DNA of 64,000 nt from an uncultured Lachnospiraceae bacterium (GTDB taxonomy: Bacteria; Bacillota; Clostridia; Lachnospirales; Lachnospiraceae): the NCBI GenBank assembly GCA_902794095.1, contig CADBFZ010000007.1, positions 1 through 64,000 on the forward strand. Reading direction: 5' to 3'. The notes under the pieces were generated by a model. The model was not told the origin of the DNA. It was given only the letters and a program-made list of their open reading frames with translations, and made no database searches. Every line of letters begins with the position of its first letter. Position 1 is the first letter of the stretch. Positions 1-8,394 of the stretch are shown here, one piece after another. The position numbers were made by a program, and so were the translations under genes.

Positions 1-2
1 AG

Positions 3-716
3 GTCAGAGGCTATATCAAAGATCTTATCAATCAGAGATATGATGCGATCATCTATCCCGGCTTCTTAGGCGGTGTAGAGACTGTGCTTGATCAGGCCAG
101 ATCTAAAGGCGTTAAGCTCATGACATTCAACTGTGATTGTGCAAATACGAAACTCAGAATGGCATGCCTTAAGTCCGACTCCATTGCACAGGGTGAACTT
201 GCTGCCAAGTCTGCTGCAGAACTTATCGGAAGGAGCGGAAGCGTCGGAATCCTTATGGGAAGCGATACCATTATCGGTAACGTAGAGAGAAGAAAAGGAT
301 TCATCAATGCACTTGGTAAATACAAATCGATCAAGCTTGCCGGAGAGATCTCGGTTAAAGATGACGGCGATGATGTATATAAGAAGACCAAGGAATTCCT
401 TAGTAAGCATCCCGAAGTACAGATCCTGTTCCTTACAAACGGATTCCCCGAAGATGCTGCAAAGGCTGTAGTTGATGCCGGAAGAAAGGGTAAGACTAAG
501 GTTGTCGGATTTGACCTCAACCCCGCACTTTTCCCTTACATCAAGAACGGTGCCGTCGGATCCATCATCAGTCAGGATTCGTTCGGACAGGGACACGATC
601 CTATCGTCCTTATGTACAATCACATCGCGGCGGGCACACCTTTCCCGGGCGAGACGATTTCCTGCAGAGCATCTGTTGCTGATGCATCCAATATAGACGA
701 ACTGATCGAAGCATGA
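3..716 (+). CDS. Periplasmic-binding-protein-like (class I) sugar sensor, 5' end cut off by window
   Basis: Open from the first bases of the window, so the N-terminus lies outside it. The visible 237 residues form most of a class I periplasmic-binding-protein fold (Peripla_BP_4 type), the ligand-binding part of ABC sugar-binding proteins and LacI-family regulators. Family-like stretches are DAIIYPGFLGG, the SDSIAQGELAAKSAAELIG helix and KVVGFDLNPALFPYIKNGAVGSIISQD near the C-terminus. It probably binds a sugar. Whether it is secreted (lipoprotein), a LacI regulator with a DNA-binding domain, or part of a larger sensor cannot be told because the N-terminal domain is missing. A strong terminator follows directly. 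Confidence 0.75.
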   Translation, partial: VRGYIKDLINQRYDAIIYPGFLGGVETVLDQARSKGVKLMTFNCDCANTKLRMACLKSDSIAQGELAAKSAAELIGRSGSVGILMGSDTIIGNVERRKGFINALGKYKSIKLAGEISVKDDGDDVYKKTKEFLSKHPEVQILFLTNGFPEDAAKAVVDAGRKGKTKVVGFDLNPALFPYIKNGAVGSIISQDSFGQGHDPIVLMYNHIAAGTPFPGETISCRASVADASNIDELIEA

Positions 717-725
717 TCATGAAAA

Positions 726-764
726 GTCCCGACGCCTCTGTGGGCGCCGGGACATTTTTGTTTT
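726..764 (+). terminator. Rho-independent terminator after sugar sensor gene
   Basis: The inverted repeat gtcccgacgcc / ggcgccgggac (one mismatch, 6-base loop tctgtg) is followed by an AT-rich T-run (atttttgtttt). It starts 9 bases after the stop codon. The T-run reaches the start region of surE, so surE is either read from its own promoter or by read-through. Confidence 0.85.
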
Positions 765-776
765 ATGGGTATAAAT

Positions 777-1496
777 ATGAGAATCTTACTTACCAATGAT
801 GACGGAATATATGCTCACGGATTGGAGAGACTTGCAAGAGCGGCTCTCAAATACGGTGAAGTGTGGATCGTAGCACCTGCAAGTGAGCGGAGTGCGGCGA
901 GCCACAGCGTTACTCTGAGACATCCGCTTGATGTTTATCCGATTGATGATTATCCGGTTAAGGGAGTAAAGGCTTACTCCTGCTCGGGGATGCCTGCGGA
1001 TTGCATAAGAGTCGGTGCCTTAAGTGTAATGACTGAAAAGCCGGATGTAGTATTATCCGGCATCAATAACGGATTCAACATGGCGTCGGATCTTCAGTAC
1101 TCGGCAACCGCGGGGGCGGCGTTTGAAGGAGCATTTCAGGAGTTCCATGCAATTGCGATATCTGAGGCCTTTGACGGACCTCACGAAGTAACCGATCATT
1201 ATCTTCCCGAGATACTGGATAAGATAATGTATGAACCTGTTCCGCCCGGACATATCCATAATGTAAATTTTCCCGAGTGCAGTTTGTCCGAGTGCAAGGG
1301 CATTCTCTACGACAGAAAGGTTTCAAGGGGAATGTTTTTCAAGGACAGATATAACGAAATAGAAAAGCTGGAAAACGGCGGAGTCAGATACATGATAGAA
1401 GGCATCAAAACTCCTGCTGCCGAAGAAGGAACTGATTTCAAAGCATTACTTGATTATTACGTATCTGTCGGAATAGTAAACAATATCGGATATTGA
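777..1496 (+). CDS. surE: 5'/3'-nucleotidase SurE
   Basis: SurE is a metal-dependent phosphatase that dephosphorylates nucleoside 5'- and 3'-monophosphates in the cytosol. The hallmark N-terminus MRILLTNDDGI holds the metal-binding Asp-Asp pair at residues 8-9. Further family motifs are APASERSAASHSVTLRHPL and SGINNGFNMASDLQYSATAGAAFEG. Length is 239 residues, normal for the family. An in-frame ATG lies 12 bases upstream at 765, but the family N-terminus favours 777; neither has a clear Shine-Dalgarno. The next gene follows 15 bases later. Confidence 0.92.
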   Translation: MRILLTNDDGIYAHGLERLARAALKYGEVWIVAPASERSAASHSVTLRHPLDVYPIDDYPVKGVKAYSCSGMPADCIRVGALSVMTEKPDVVLSGINNGFNMASDLQYSATAGAAFEGAFQEFHAIAISEAFDGPHEVTDHYLPEILDKIMYEPVPPGHIHNVNFPECSLSECKGILYDRKVSRGMFFKDRYNEIEKLENGGVRYMIEGIKTPAAEEGTDFKALLDYYVSVGIVNNIGY

Positions 1497-1511
1497 TGCA
1501 AAGGGAGGACG

Positions 1512-2411
1512 ATGATGAATAAAAACACTGCGATTCATCTTAAGCTATACGGACTGTGCTGCTTAATCGTATTTGTAATTTTGTACGCGGTATGTTTTGT
1601 GATATACAAGTTTTCCCCCGGAACAAGTTTGGGAAAACCGATACTTGTAAGTATCCCGGTTTCTTTGATCCTGGGATTTGTACTCATGAAGATCTTATTG
1701 AAACGTGAGAAAACCAGCCCCATCGGAAGCAAATATTCCGAGATGCTTCAGGAGGTTCAGAAAAACGGCTACTCCCATCGTTTCCATGAAATAGTGGATG
1801 AAGGTGCTGCACTGTGTGCGGAAAAGGGAGACCACGACTCGAATTATTACGTCAGCTTTATGCTCTATGGTGCTGCCGCATACTGTCTGAAAAAAGAATA
1901 CGGCAAAGCTTTACAATACATCAACTCTGTTGATACGACCGCGATCAGATCAAAGGGACAGGAATTTCTGGATCATGGAGAAACCCTGGCGCTGTATTTT
2001 AATACGCAGATGGGCATCTGCCAGGGAATGGGTGATGTTCAGAGAGCGGAGAACGTACTTGCGGATGCTAAGAACTATGTGGAGAAATATTATAAAGCCG
2101 GAGGGCTGAATGCTCTTTCAATCGATGATATGTACTGCGCATACTACGCAGTTAAGAGTGATTATGAAAATGAATTTGCCCATGCTGTTAAGATCATGGA
2201 AGCAAAGATGCCCGATGCTGCGAAGAATCCCATGGCATATCTGAGATTTTTGGAAGTATATTGCAAAACAGGTCAGAGAGATAATGCCAAGGAAATGTAT
2301 ACTCTCCTTTTGCAGGCACTTACAGTTCCAAGAAATTCGAATAAAGATTACTTGATGAAGTACGCAGATGATCTGATGGCAGAATTAAACGGATGCATCT
2401 TACAGCCGTAA
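1512..2411 (+). CDS. Membrane protein with cytosolic helical-repeat (TPR-like) domain, function unknown
   Basis: No family recognised by name. Two hydrophobic segments at about residues 11-32 and 42-60 form an N-terminal hairpin anchor. The remaining ~235 residues are soluble and helical, with pairs such as YVSFMLYGAAAYCLKKEYGKALQYINSV and AYLRFLEVYCKTGQRDNAKEMYTLLLQAL that look like degenerate tetratricopeptide repeats, so a protein-binding role is plausible. The start is supported by gggagg at 1503-1508. It sits 15 bases after surE and probably shares its transcript. Confidence 0.6.
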   Translation: MMNKNTAIHLKLYGLCCLIVFVILYAVCFVIYKFSPGTSLGKPILVSIPVSLILGFVLMKILLKREKTSPIGSKYSEMLQEVQKNGYSHRFHEIVDEGAALCAEKGDHDSNYYVSFMLYGAAAYCLKKEYGKALQYINSVDTTAIRSKGQEFLDHGETLALYFNTQMGICQGMGDVQRAENVLADAKNYVEKYYKAGGLNALSIDDMYCAYYAVKSDYENEFAHAVKIMEAKMPDAAKNPMAYLRFLEVYCKTGQRDNAKEMYTLLLQALTVPRNSNKDYLMKYADDLMAELNGCILQP

Positions 2412-2493
2412 AATGCATTTCACGGCAATTTTAAACAAATGAGAATTTAAAGATGATATATTCGCTTCATCAAAGAGCCAAGGAGGCGGATAT

Positions 2494-3852
2494 ATGGAAA
2501 AATTATTATTTGTTGTTTTAGTGATTACAGAGATCGTATTTGCGATTCGTGCGATCACATCTCATGTAACGAAGAAGAAATGGTCTGAAGGAAGAGGCCT
2601 TGTAAATGCCGGTGAGATCATTGTCTATCTGCTGATGATGGTATTGCCCGGAATAGATTTTTCCTTCAGATTTAAATGCCTGTTTTTGCTTCTTATAATC
2701 AGACTGATCCTTTCGGGAATTGTATTTATTGCAAGCAGGAAAAATGATAAGTGCAAGAAAACAGTTGCGATAATAATCGGAACAGTCTTCCAGATAATTC
2801 TGATCGCGATCGGTATGATGCCAGCATTTATTTTCACCGATTATGCGGGAAGACCTGTTACCGGACCTTACACCGTTGCAAGAAGCAATGCTATCCTTGT
2901 TGACGAAAACAGAATTGAAGAATTTGAAACCGACGGATCATTCAGAGAAGTTCCCGTATATTTCTTTTATCCCGAATGCATAGATGAACTTGAGCCCGGA
3001 TCACTTCCTCTTGTTATCTTCAGTCACGGAGCTTTCGGATATTATGAAAGCAATGCATCAACATATCTTGAACTTGCATCAAACGGTTACGTAGTTGTAA
3101 GTATCGAGCATCCTTATCACTCTCTTTTTACCACGGATACAGATGGGAAAACCATTACCGTAAATCCCGAGTTTTTTAACGGCGCCATGCAGGCAGGTAC
3201 AAAAAGCGAGTCGGAGGTTTACGAGATGACATCCGTATGGGTTAAGCTTCGCGAAGACGATATGAATTTTGCACTTGATACTCTTATAGGTTCTGCAAAC
3301 AGTGGAGCGCTTGGAAGCGAGTGGTATTTGACAGATGCGGGCGCAGATGATATTACTAAGATTCTTGCAGGTATAGATACGGACAAGATCGGACTTATGG
3401 GCCATTCACTGGGTGGTGCTACTGCCGTAACTGTCGGAAGAAGAAGCGATGTATCTGCGGTGATCGATTTTGACGGAACGATGCTTGGTGAAGAGACGGG
3501 GTTTGAAAACGGTAACATAATCGTTAATCCCGAGCCTTACGATACACCGATACTTTGCTTTGATTCGGAATCCCATCATGCCGACAGAGTGCTGGCAGAG
3601 GAAATAGGATATACCTACTCCAATAATGTGATAATGGATAATGCTGCGGAAGGATACTCGGTTTATTTTGAGGGAACGGCACATATGAACTTCACTGACC
3701 TTCCTCTCTTCTCACCCTTCCTTGCTAAGAATCTCGGAATGGGCGACCGAGATCCTGCAGAGTGCATAGATCAGATCAATTCCATAACCCTTAAGTTTTT
3801 TGATCATTACTTAAAGGGAATCGGAGATTTTGAGGTTAATGAAAAATATTGA
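2494..3852 (+). CDS. Membrane-anchored alpha/beta hydrolase (PAF-acetylhydrolase/dienelactone-hydrolase-like)
   Basis: The N-terminus holds about four hydrophobic segments (residues ~3-20, 42-57, 60-75, 90-112), followed by an alpha/beta-hydrolase domain. The oxyanion region is VIFSHGAFGYYES, the nucleophile elbow GHSLGGA places Ser at residue 305, and a likely catalytic His lies at residue 397 in GTAHMNF. The architecture resembles platelet-activating-factor acetylhydrolase-like proteins of Firmicutes. The substrate is unknown; a lipid or secondary ester is possible. A good SD (aaggagg) precedes the ATG. Its 3' end overlaps the LytTR gene by 14 bases, suggesting co-translation. Confidence 0.8.
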   Translation: MEKLLFVVLVITEIVFAIRAITSHVTKKKWSEGRGLVNAGEIIVYLLMMVLPGIDFSFRFKCLFLLLIIRLILSGIVFIASRKNDKCKKTVAIIIGTVFQIILIAIGMMPAFIFTDYAGRPVTGPYTVARSNAILVDENRIEEFETDGSFREVPVYFFYPECIDELEPGSLPLVIFSHGAFGYYESNASTYLELASNGYVVVSIEHPYHSLFTTDTDGKTITVNPEFFNGAMQAGTKSESEVYEMTSVWVKLREDDMNFALDTLIGSANSGALGSEWYLTDAGADDITKILAGIDTDKIGLMGHSLGGATAVTVGRRSDVSAVIDFDGTMLGEETGFENGNIIVNPEPYDTPILCFDSESHHADRVLAEEIGYTYSNNVIMDNAAEGYSVYFEGTAHMNFTDLPLFSPFLAKNLGMGDRDPAECIDQINSITLKFFDHYLKGIGDFEVNEKY

Positions 3853-4297
3853 TACCCCGATGGATGTTGAAGTAAAACTCATCCATCCCGAAGAAACAGA
3901 ATATGTGAAGATAGGTTGTCACAAGGTTGACGAAAGGATAGATGAGATCACCAGATTCATCAAATCCAGACAGGGCAGTCTTGAAGGATATACCGAAGGC
4001 GATATGTATAACATTCCCATAGCGGATGTATACTATATCGAAGCCGTTGATGACAGAACATTTCTTTACCTGGAAAAAGAGACCTATGAATCCAAAAAGC
4101 GCTTGTATGAACTTGAGAAGGTTACGGATCCATTCCATTTCATAAGGATTTCGAAATCGGTCGTAGTAAATCTGATGAAAGTTGATTCCATCAAGCCCGC
4201 GCTCAACGGAAGATTTTCCTGTAAGTTGAAAAACGGCGAGGAAGTTATCATATCCAGAAAGTACGTATCTGCGCTTAAGGATAAGCTTAAGGGATGA
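3839..4297 (+). CDS. LytTR-family DNA-binding protein
   Basis: A 152-residue protein with a C-terminal LytTR DNA-binding domain (about residues 55-150). Visible signatures are PIADVYYIEAVDDRTFLYL, the FHFIRISKSVVVNLMKVDSIKP strand-helix core and NGEEVIISRKYVSALKDKL. It has no receiver domain, so it belongs to the short stand-alone LytTR regulators usually paired with a DUF3021 membrane protein, as here. A TTG start 9 bases upstream (3830) is possible, but ATG at 3839 is preferred. It likely regulates its own operon. Target sites are not evident. Confidence 0.87.
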   Translation: MKNIDTPMDVEVKLIHPEETEYVKIGCHKVDERIDEITRFIKSRQGSLEGYTEGDMYNIPIADVYYIEAVDDRTFLYLEKETYESKKRLYELEKVTDPFHFIRISKSVVVNLMKVDSIKPALNGRFSCKLKNGEEVIISRKYVSALKDKLKG

Positions 4298-4749
4298 TGA
4301 ATATGAATGAACAGTTAAAAGATCATTTAAAAGAATGTCTCAGAAATTATTTCATAATCGTAACGGGAATTAATCTCGCAATGTTTATATTGGGGACTAT
4401 ATTTCAGCCGGACCAGCAGTTCGGATATGATGTGTTTTTATATCCGCTCATATACGGTGCAATCACAAGCATCCCCAATCTTCTGATGGTTGAAAAGAAA
4501 GAACCGACTGTAAAGCAGTCCATATTCAGGGAGATCGTCGGAGTAATACTTATAAGCGCGATACTTCTTGCTGCAATGTTTGCGGGCAAGGAGTTGACCG
4601 GGGAACTTATTATCGTAAGTTGTGGTATAGTGTTAAGTGTCATTTGTATTACTGCATTGGTAAACATTATTTCCTGGGTACTTGATTCCAGGAAAGCCGA
4701 GAGCCTTACGAATGATCTGGTAGCATTCCAGAATAAAATAAACGGATAG
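4294..4749 (+). CDS. DUF3021 family membrane protein
   Basis: A 151-residue protein with four predicted membrane spans (about residues 19-38, 48-66, 84-101, 106-128) and a short C-terminal cytosolic tail, matching DUF3021 proteins encoded next to LytTR regulators. Its start codon overlaps the LytTR stop (ATGA), with alternative ATGs at 4297 and 4303. The pair is thought to work like a regulator and a membrane-bound antagonist or sensor, but the biochemical role is not established. Family assignment rests on size, topology and neighbour. Confidence 0.75.
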   Translation: MMNMNEQLKDHLKECLRNYFIIVTGINLAMFILGTIFQPDQQFGYDVFLYPLIYGAITSIPNLLMVEKKEPTVKQSIFREIVGVILISAILLAAMFAGKELTGELIIVSCGIVLSVICITALVNIISWVLDSRKAESLTNDLVAFQNKING

Positions 4750-4761
4750 AAGGTTTAGAAA

Positions 4762-5793
4762 ATGAAATTTGATGAGAAGTTTTTTATTAAGAAACTGAAG
4801 GAGCTTCTTGATATTGATTCCATAACCGGACAGTATCATGAGCTTCAGGATTATCTTGTTAGAGAAGCAGAGGGTCTTGGCTTTAAGACAAAGACTCTTA
4901 AGAAGGGCGGAGTACTTATCGACCTTGGCGGTAAGGGAGCAGGAAGAGTAATCAGCGCACATGCCGATACCATAGGACTTATGGTTCGCCATATTAATTC
5001 GGACGGAACCATTAAGGTTTGCCCCGTAGGCGGACTTCATGCACATAATTCGGACAGCGAGAATATCCGTATTCACACAAGAAGCGGCAAGATAGTAACC
5101 GGTGCACTTCAGAGAAAACTTTCTTCCGTACACGTAACACCCGATAAAGCATGGGAGGCTCTTCCCAGTTTTGACGAAAACATCGTAGCGGTAGTTGATG
5201 CTGATGTTAAGAATGCAGATGATGTAAGAAAGCTCGGAATCGAAATAGGAGATTTCGTTAATCTCGATCCCAGATTTAAGTATGAGAACGGATATATCAA
5301 ATCACGTTTTATCGATGATAAGGCGCAAGTTGCAATTCTTCTCGAAATACTCAGGGATATGAAGAAGGAAAAGAAGACTCCTGCCAAGAAGACATACTTC
5401 CTTATTCCTTTTCATGAAGAGATTGGCCTTGGCGGATCATGGCTTCCGGATAATATTGACGAATTCCTTGCGGTTGATATTGCATGTATCGGACCCGAGC
5501 AGACTTCCGATGAGAGAAAGGTATCGATCTTCTTCAAGGATTCAAGAGCTCCCTACAATTACGACATGACAAGGGATCTTGAGAAGAAGGCCAAGAAAGC
5601 AAAGATCGACTTTGTTCCCGATATCTTCACTCCTCATTACGGAACCGATGCGGACACTTCTCTTGTAGCAGGATATGATATCCGTCATGCGGCAATCGGC
5701 CCCGGCACCAGAGCAACTCACGGATACGAGAGAACACATATAGATGCAATCAGAGATACATATGCACTTGTTGCTGCTTACATGTTTGATTGA
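4762..5793 (+). CDS. M42-family metallopeptidase (aminopeptidase/glucanase-like)
   Basis: A cytosolic dinuclear metal aminopeptidase of family M42, 343 residues, normal length. Expected ligand regions are present: SAHADTIGLMV (first His and Asp), RFIDDKAQ (bridging Asp), FHEEIGLGG (catalytic and ligand Glu), AVDIACIGPEQ, and a late His in ATHGYERTHID. Substrate specificity cannot be predicted; members trim short peptides, and some were once annotated as endoglucanases. It follows the DUF3021 gene by 12 bases. Confidence 0.85.
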   Translation: MKFDEKFFIKKLKELLDIDSITGQYHELQDYLVREAEGLGFKTKTLKKGGVLIDLGGKGAGRVISAHADTIGLMVRHINSDGTIKVCPVGGLHAHNSDSENIRIHTRSGKIVTGALQRKLSSVHVTPDKAWEALPSFDENIVAVVDADVKNADDVRKLGIEIGDFVNLDPRFKYENGYIKSRFIDDKAQVAILLEILRDMKKEKKTPAKKTYFLIPFHEEIGLGGSWLPDNIDEFLAVDIACIGPEQTSDERKVSIFFKDSRAPYNYDMTRDLEKKAKKAKIDFVPDIFTPHYGTDADTSLVAGYDIRHAAIGPGTRATHGYERTHIDAIRDTYALVAAYMFD

Positions 5794-5807
5794 TATTGAG
5801 GAAATGA

Positions 5808-6464
5808 ATGGATAAAACCGCGAAGAATAAAACTGAAATGACAGAAATAGTTCTGAATGCCTGTATTGTTTTCTTTACAGGCATCGGGACATATTTGATG
5901 TGGACAAACAGTGATTCCGATGCGGGACTTATGTCATCGGGATTTGCCAATCTCAAATATTTTACAGTTTTGTCGAATTTATTTTGCGGTATAGTTGCAC
6001 TTGTCAGGTTGGTGTTCTATGCACTGTCCAAGGAGTTTTCCATACTTCCGAAACTTATGGCGGCATCAGCAACCGGTCTTACTTTTCTGATAATCGCAGC
6101 ATTCCTTCAGCCCCTTTATCCCGATCTGAATCTTTATGAGAGAGGCAATCTGTATTTTCATCTGATAGTTCCTCTCTTTGCAATGGCTGAGTTTTTGATC
6201 ATAGGGACACGTGAAAAGATTCCGTTCAAATATACATTGTATTCAGCTGCGCTGGCCTTGGCGTACGGAACATACTATTTGGTTAATATCCTGATAAACG
6301 GAATCGGAGAGTGGCCGGAAACAAACGACTGGTACGGATTTTTGAATTGGGGATTTCCCGTCGGAATCGCAATCTTTGCATTTGTTGTTTTGATGGATTT
6401 CGGAATCGCATGTCTTCTCAGATTCCTGAATAACCTGATCAACAAGCTTAGGGCGAAAAAGTAG
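5808..6464 (+). CDS. Pr6Pr family six-span membrane protein
   Basis: A 218-residue protein with six hydrophobic spans and the LKYFTVLSNLFCGIVALVRLVFYAL and GNLYFHLIVPLFAMAEFLI stretches typical of Pr6Pr (FAR-17a/AIG1-like) membrane proteins. No enzymatic activity is established for bacterial members. It lies 14 bases after the M42 peptidase and 8 bases before the next gene, so it is probably in the same operon. The C-terminal tail is basic (KLRAKK), placing it in the cytosol by the positive-inside rule. Confidence 0.7.
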   Translation: MDKTAKNKTEMTEIVLNACIVFFTGIGTYLMWTNSDSDAGLMSSGFANLKYFTVLSNLFCGIVALVRLVFYALSKEFSILPKLMAASATGLTFLIIAAFLQPLYPDLNLYERGNLYFHLIVPLFAMAEFLIIGTREKIPFKYTLYSAALALAYGTYYLVNILINGIGEWPETNDWYGFLNWGFPVGIAIFAFVVLMDFGIACLLRFLNNLINKLRAKK

Positions 6465-6472
6465 GAGACGGT

Positions 6473-7024
6473 ATGAGAATAGTAACTCAGATAAACGACG
6501 AAGATTATATTGCGTTTAACAATGCCTATCAGTTTAAAAGTGAAGAAGGCAGAAAAAGATTCACACTGTACATGGTTTTGTTCAGCATTATGCTGGGGAT
6601 GAGCGTGCTTATTATTCTTACGGATCTTTTGAACGGCATGCTTAACGGAAAACTTCACTTATCGGATTATATTGTTCCGATTTTTATCACTGTCTATTGT
6701 ATATATTTCCTTGTAGCAATTAAATCCAGAGTCAGGAAAAAGATTCGTAAGAGAGTTGAGAAGTACAGACAGGAAGGAACCCTGCTTTATGATCCCGAGG
6801 CAACTATCGATTTTACTGATGAGATGATAATGGAATATACTCCCAAATCCACAACCAGAAGAGAGTGGAGTGAGATCAAGAGTATAATCGCTGATGATGA
6901 ACACTATTATCTTATGCATGGACCTATGCAGGGGATGATCATTCCCATCAGATGTCTGGGTGCTGAGACCAATACCTTCTTGCCTTACGTTCAGCAAAGG
7001 ACAGGACTTGGAGTTATAAAATGA
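6473..7024 (+). CDS. YcxB-like membrane protein
   Basis: A 183-residue protein with two membrane spans near residues 31-50 and 60-83, followed by a cytosolic domain. The C-terminal stretch REWSEIKSIIADDEHYYLMHGPMQGMIIPIRCL matches the YcxB-like domain pattern, in which a Trp-containing strand precedes an I-P ending. Function is unknown in the family. Its stop overlaps the start of the next gene (ATGA at 7021), indicating translational coupling with the TraX-like gene. Confidence 0.65.
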   Translation: MRIVTQINDEDYIAFNNAYQFKSEEGRKRFTLYMVLFSIMLGMSVLIILTDLLNGMLNGKLHLSDYIVPIFITVYCIYFLVAIKSRVRKKIRKRVEKYRQEGTLLYDPEATIDFTDEMIMEYTPKSTTRREWSEIKSIIADDEHYYLMHGPMQGMIIPIRCLGAETNTFLPYVQQRTGLGVIK

Positions 7025-7716
7025 AGTTAAACAGAAATCAGATCAAGTATCTTGCAATCCTTGCGATGTTAATTGATCACCTTGCTTGGAAAATGTTTGA
7101 TACAGCATCCCTTGTCGGACAGATAATGCATTTTATCGGAAGGCTCACCGGTCCTACTATGGCCGTTATGGTAGCTGAGGGTTATATTCATACCCGCAAT
7201 GTTAAAAAGTATGCACTTCGCCTAGGGCTCTTCGCACTTATATCCTGGATTCCGTTCTCTTTGTATGAAACAGGGACTATTACGTATCAGTTTGGAGTAA
7301 TCTATACACTGTTCCTGGGGCTTATGGCTATATGCGTCTGGGACAGAACCAATCTTCCCAAATGGGCTAAGATAGTAATAGTAGTTCTTCTGTGCATCAT
7401 TTCGATTTTCGGAGATTGGCCGATATTCGATGTTCTATGGCCATTGTTCCTCTTCATATATCGTGATGATAAGAAGAAAAAGTGGCTTTCATTTAATATC
7501 ATCATCTGTGTTGAATGCGGATTGCTTATAATTCCAACAGCATTGAGCGGATCACCTTATGCACTCATGCAGCTCGGTGCGTTTATGGTTCCGATCATGT
7601 TTCAGTATTTCTACAACGGAGAATCCGGAAGCAAGCATCCTTTCCACAAATGGTTCTTCTACATTTTCTATCCGCTTCACTTACTTATACTGGCATATAT
7701 ATTTGTACTCAGGTAA
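7021..7716 (+). CDS. TraX family membrane protein
   Basis: A 231-residue, multi-span membrane protein of the TraX family. The N-terminus KLNRNQIKYLAILAMLIDHLAW, followed by GRLTGPTMAVMVAEGYIHTRNVKKYALRLGLFALIS, is the family signature. Plasmid TraX acetylates F-pilin, but chromosomal Firmicute members occur outside conjugation loci and their substrate is unknown. No conjugation genes are seen here, so a pilin role should not be assumed. A clear terminator follows 7 bases downstream. Confidence 0.82.
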   Translation: MKLNRNQIKYLAILAMLIDHLAWKMFDTASLVGQIMHFIGRLTGPTMAVMVAEGYIHTRNVKKYALRLGLFALISWIPFSLYETGTITYQFGVIYTLFLGLMAICVWDRTNLPKWAKIVIVVLLCIISIFGDWPIFDVLWPLFLFIYRDDKKKKWLSFNIIICVECGLLIIPTALSGSPYALMQLGAFMVPIMFQYFYNGESGSKHPFHKWFFYIFYPLHLLILAYIFVLR

Positions 7717-7722
7717 TTCACA

Positions 7723-7755
7723 CGTGGGACCTCAATGGTCCCACGTTTTCTTTTT
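7723..7755 (+). terminator. Rho-independent terminator after TraX-like gene
   Basis: A perfect 9-bp stem (cgtgggacc / ggtcccacg) with loop tcaat is followed by ttttcttttt. It closes the long operon that begins at or before surE. Confidence 0.92.
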
Positions 7756-7836
7756 CGAAAAATTCAGTATTCTACGATAAGATTTTTCTACGGTTTGCGG
7801 CTATATTGATATAGGGGCATTTTTCGGAGATATCTC

Positions 7837-8394
7837 ATGGACGACAAACAGATAATTGAATTGTTTTTTAAAAGGGACGAGGCGGCACTTTCCGAGACCC
7901 AGGAAAAATACGGAAAGTACTGTCTTAAGATAGCCGGCAATATCCTTGAAGATGTCGAAGATTCCAAGGAGTGTGTTAACGATACCCTGATAATGGCATG
8001 GAATAAGATTCCTCCCCTCGTGCCCGTGTCATTAAAAGCATTTTTAGGAAAAGTAGTCAGAGACATATCCCTCAGCAGATACAGAGAAAATCATGCACAG
8101 AAACGTTACAGTGCCATGACCGTGATGCTGGATGAATTGGAAGAATGTATTCCGTCCGGAATAAATATTGAAGATCAGGCTGAGCGAAGAGAACTGATAG
8201 GACTTGTAAATGATTATCTCGACGACCTCGGGAGAGAAGACAGGGTGCTCTTCGTCAGAAGATATTATTTCGGTGAATCTGTCAAAGGACTTGCCGGGGA
8301 ATGCAGATGTTCGGAAAACCAAATGACACAGAGACTTTTGAAACTGCGAAGAAAACTGAAAGCTTTCGTTCAAAAGGGAGGCTATGAACTATGA
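7837..8394 (+). CDS. RNA polymerase sigma-70 family factor, ECF-like
   Basis: A 185-residue alternative sigma factor with two domains. Sigma region 2 is at about residues 8-90 (FFKRDEAALSETQEKYGKYCLKIAGNILEDVEDSKECVNDTLIMAWNKIPP), and region 4 is the C-terminal helix-turn-helix at about 118-175 (REDRVLFVRRYYFGESVKGLAGECRCSENQMTQRLLKLRRKLK). It directs polymerase to a small regulon, probably including itself. The start is preceded by ggag. The next gene overlaps by ATGA and encodes a single-span membrane protein, the usual layout for a sigma/anti-sigma pair. Confidence 0.88.
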   Translation: MDDKQIIELFFKRDEAALSETQEKYGKYCLKIAGNILEDVEDSKECVNDTLIMAWNKIPPLVPVSLKAFLGKVVRDISLSRYRENHAQKRYSAMTVMLDELEECIPSGINIEDQAERRELIGLVNDYLDDLGREDRVLFVRRYYFGESVKGLAGECRCSENQMTQRLLKLRRKLKAFVQKGGYEL

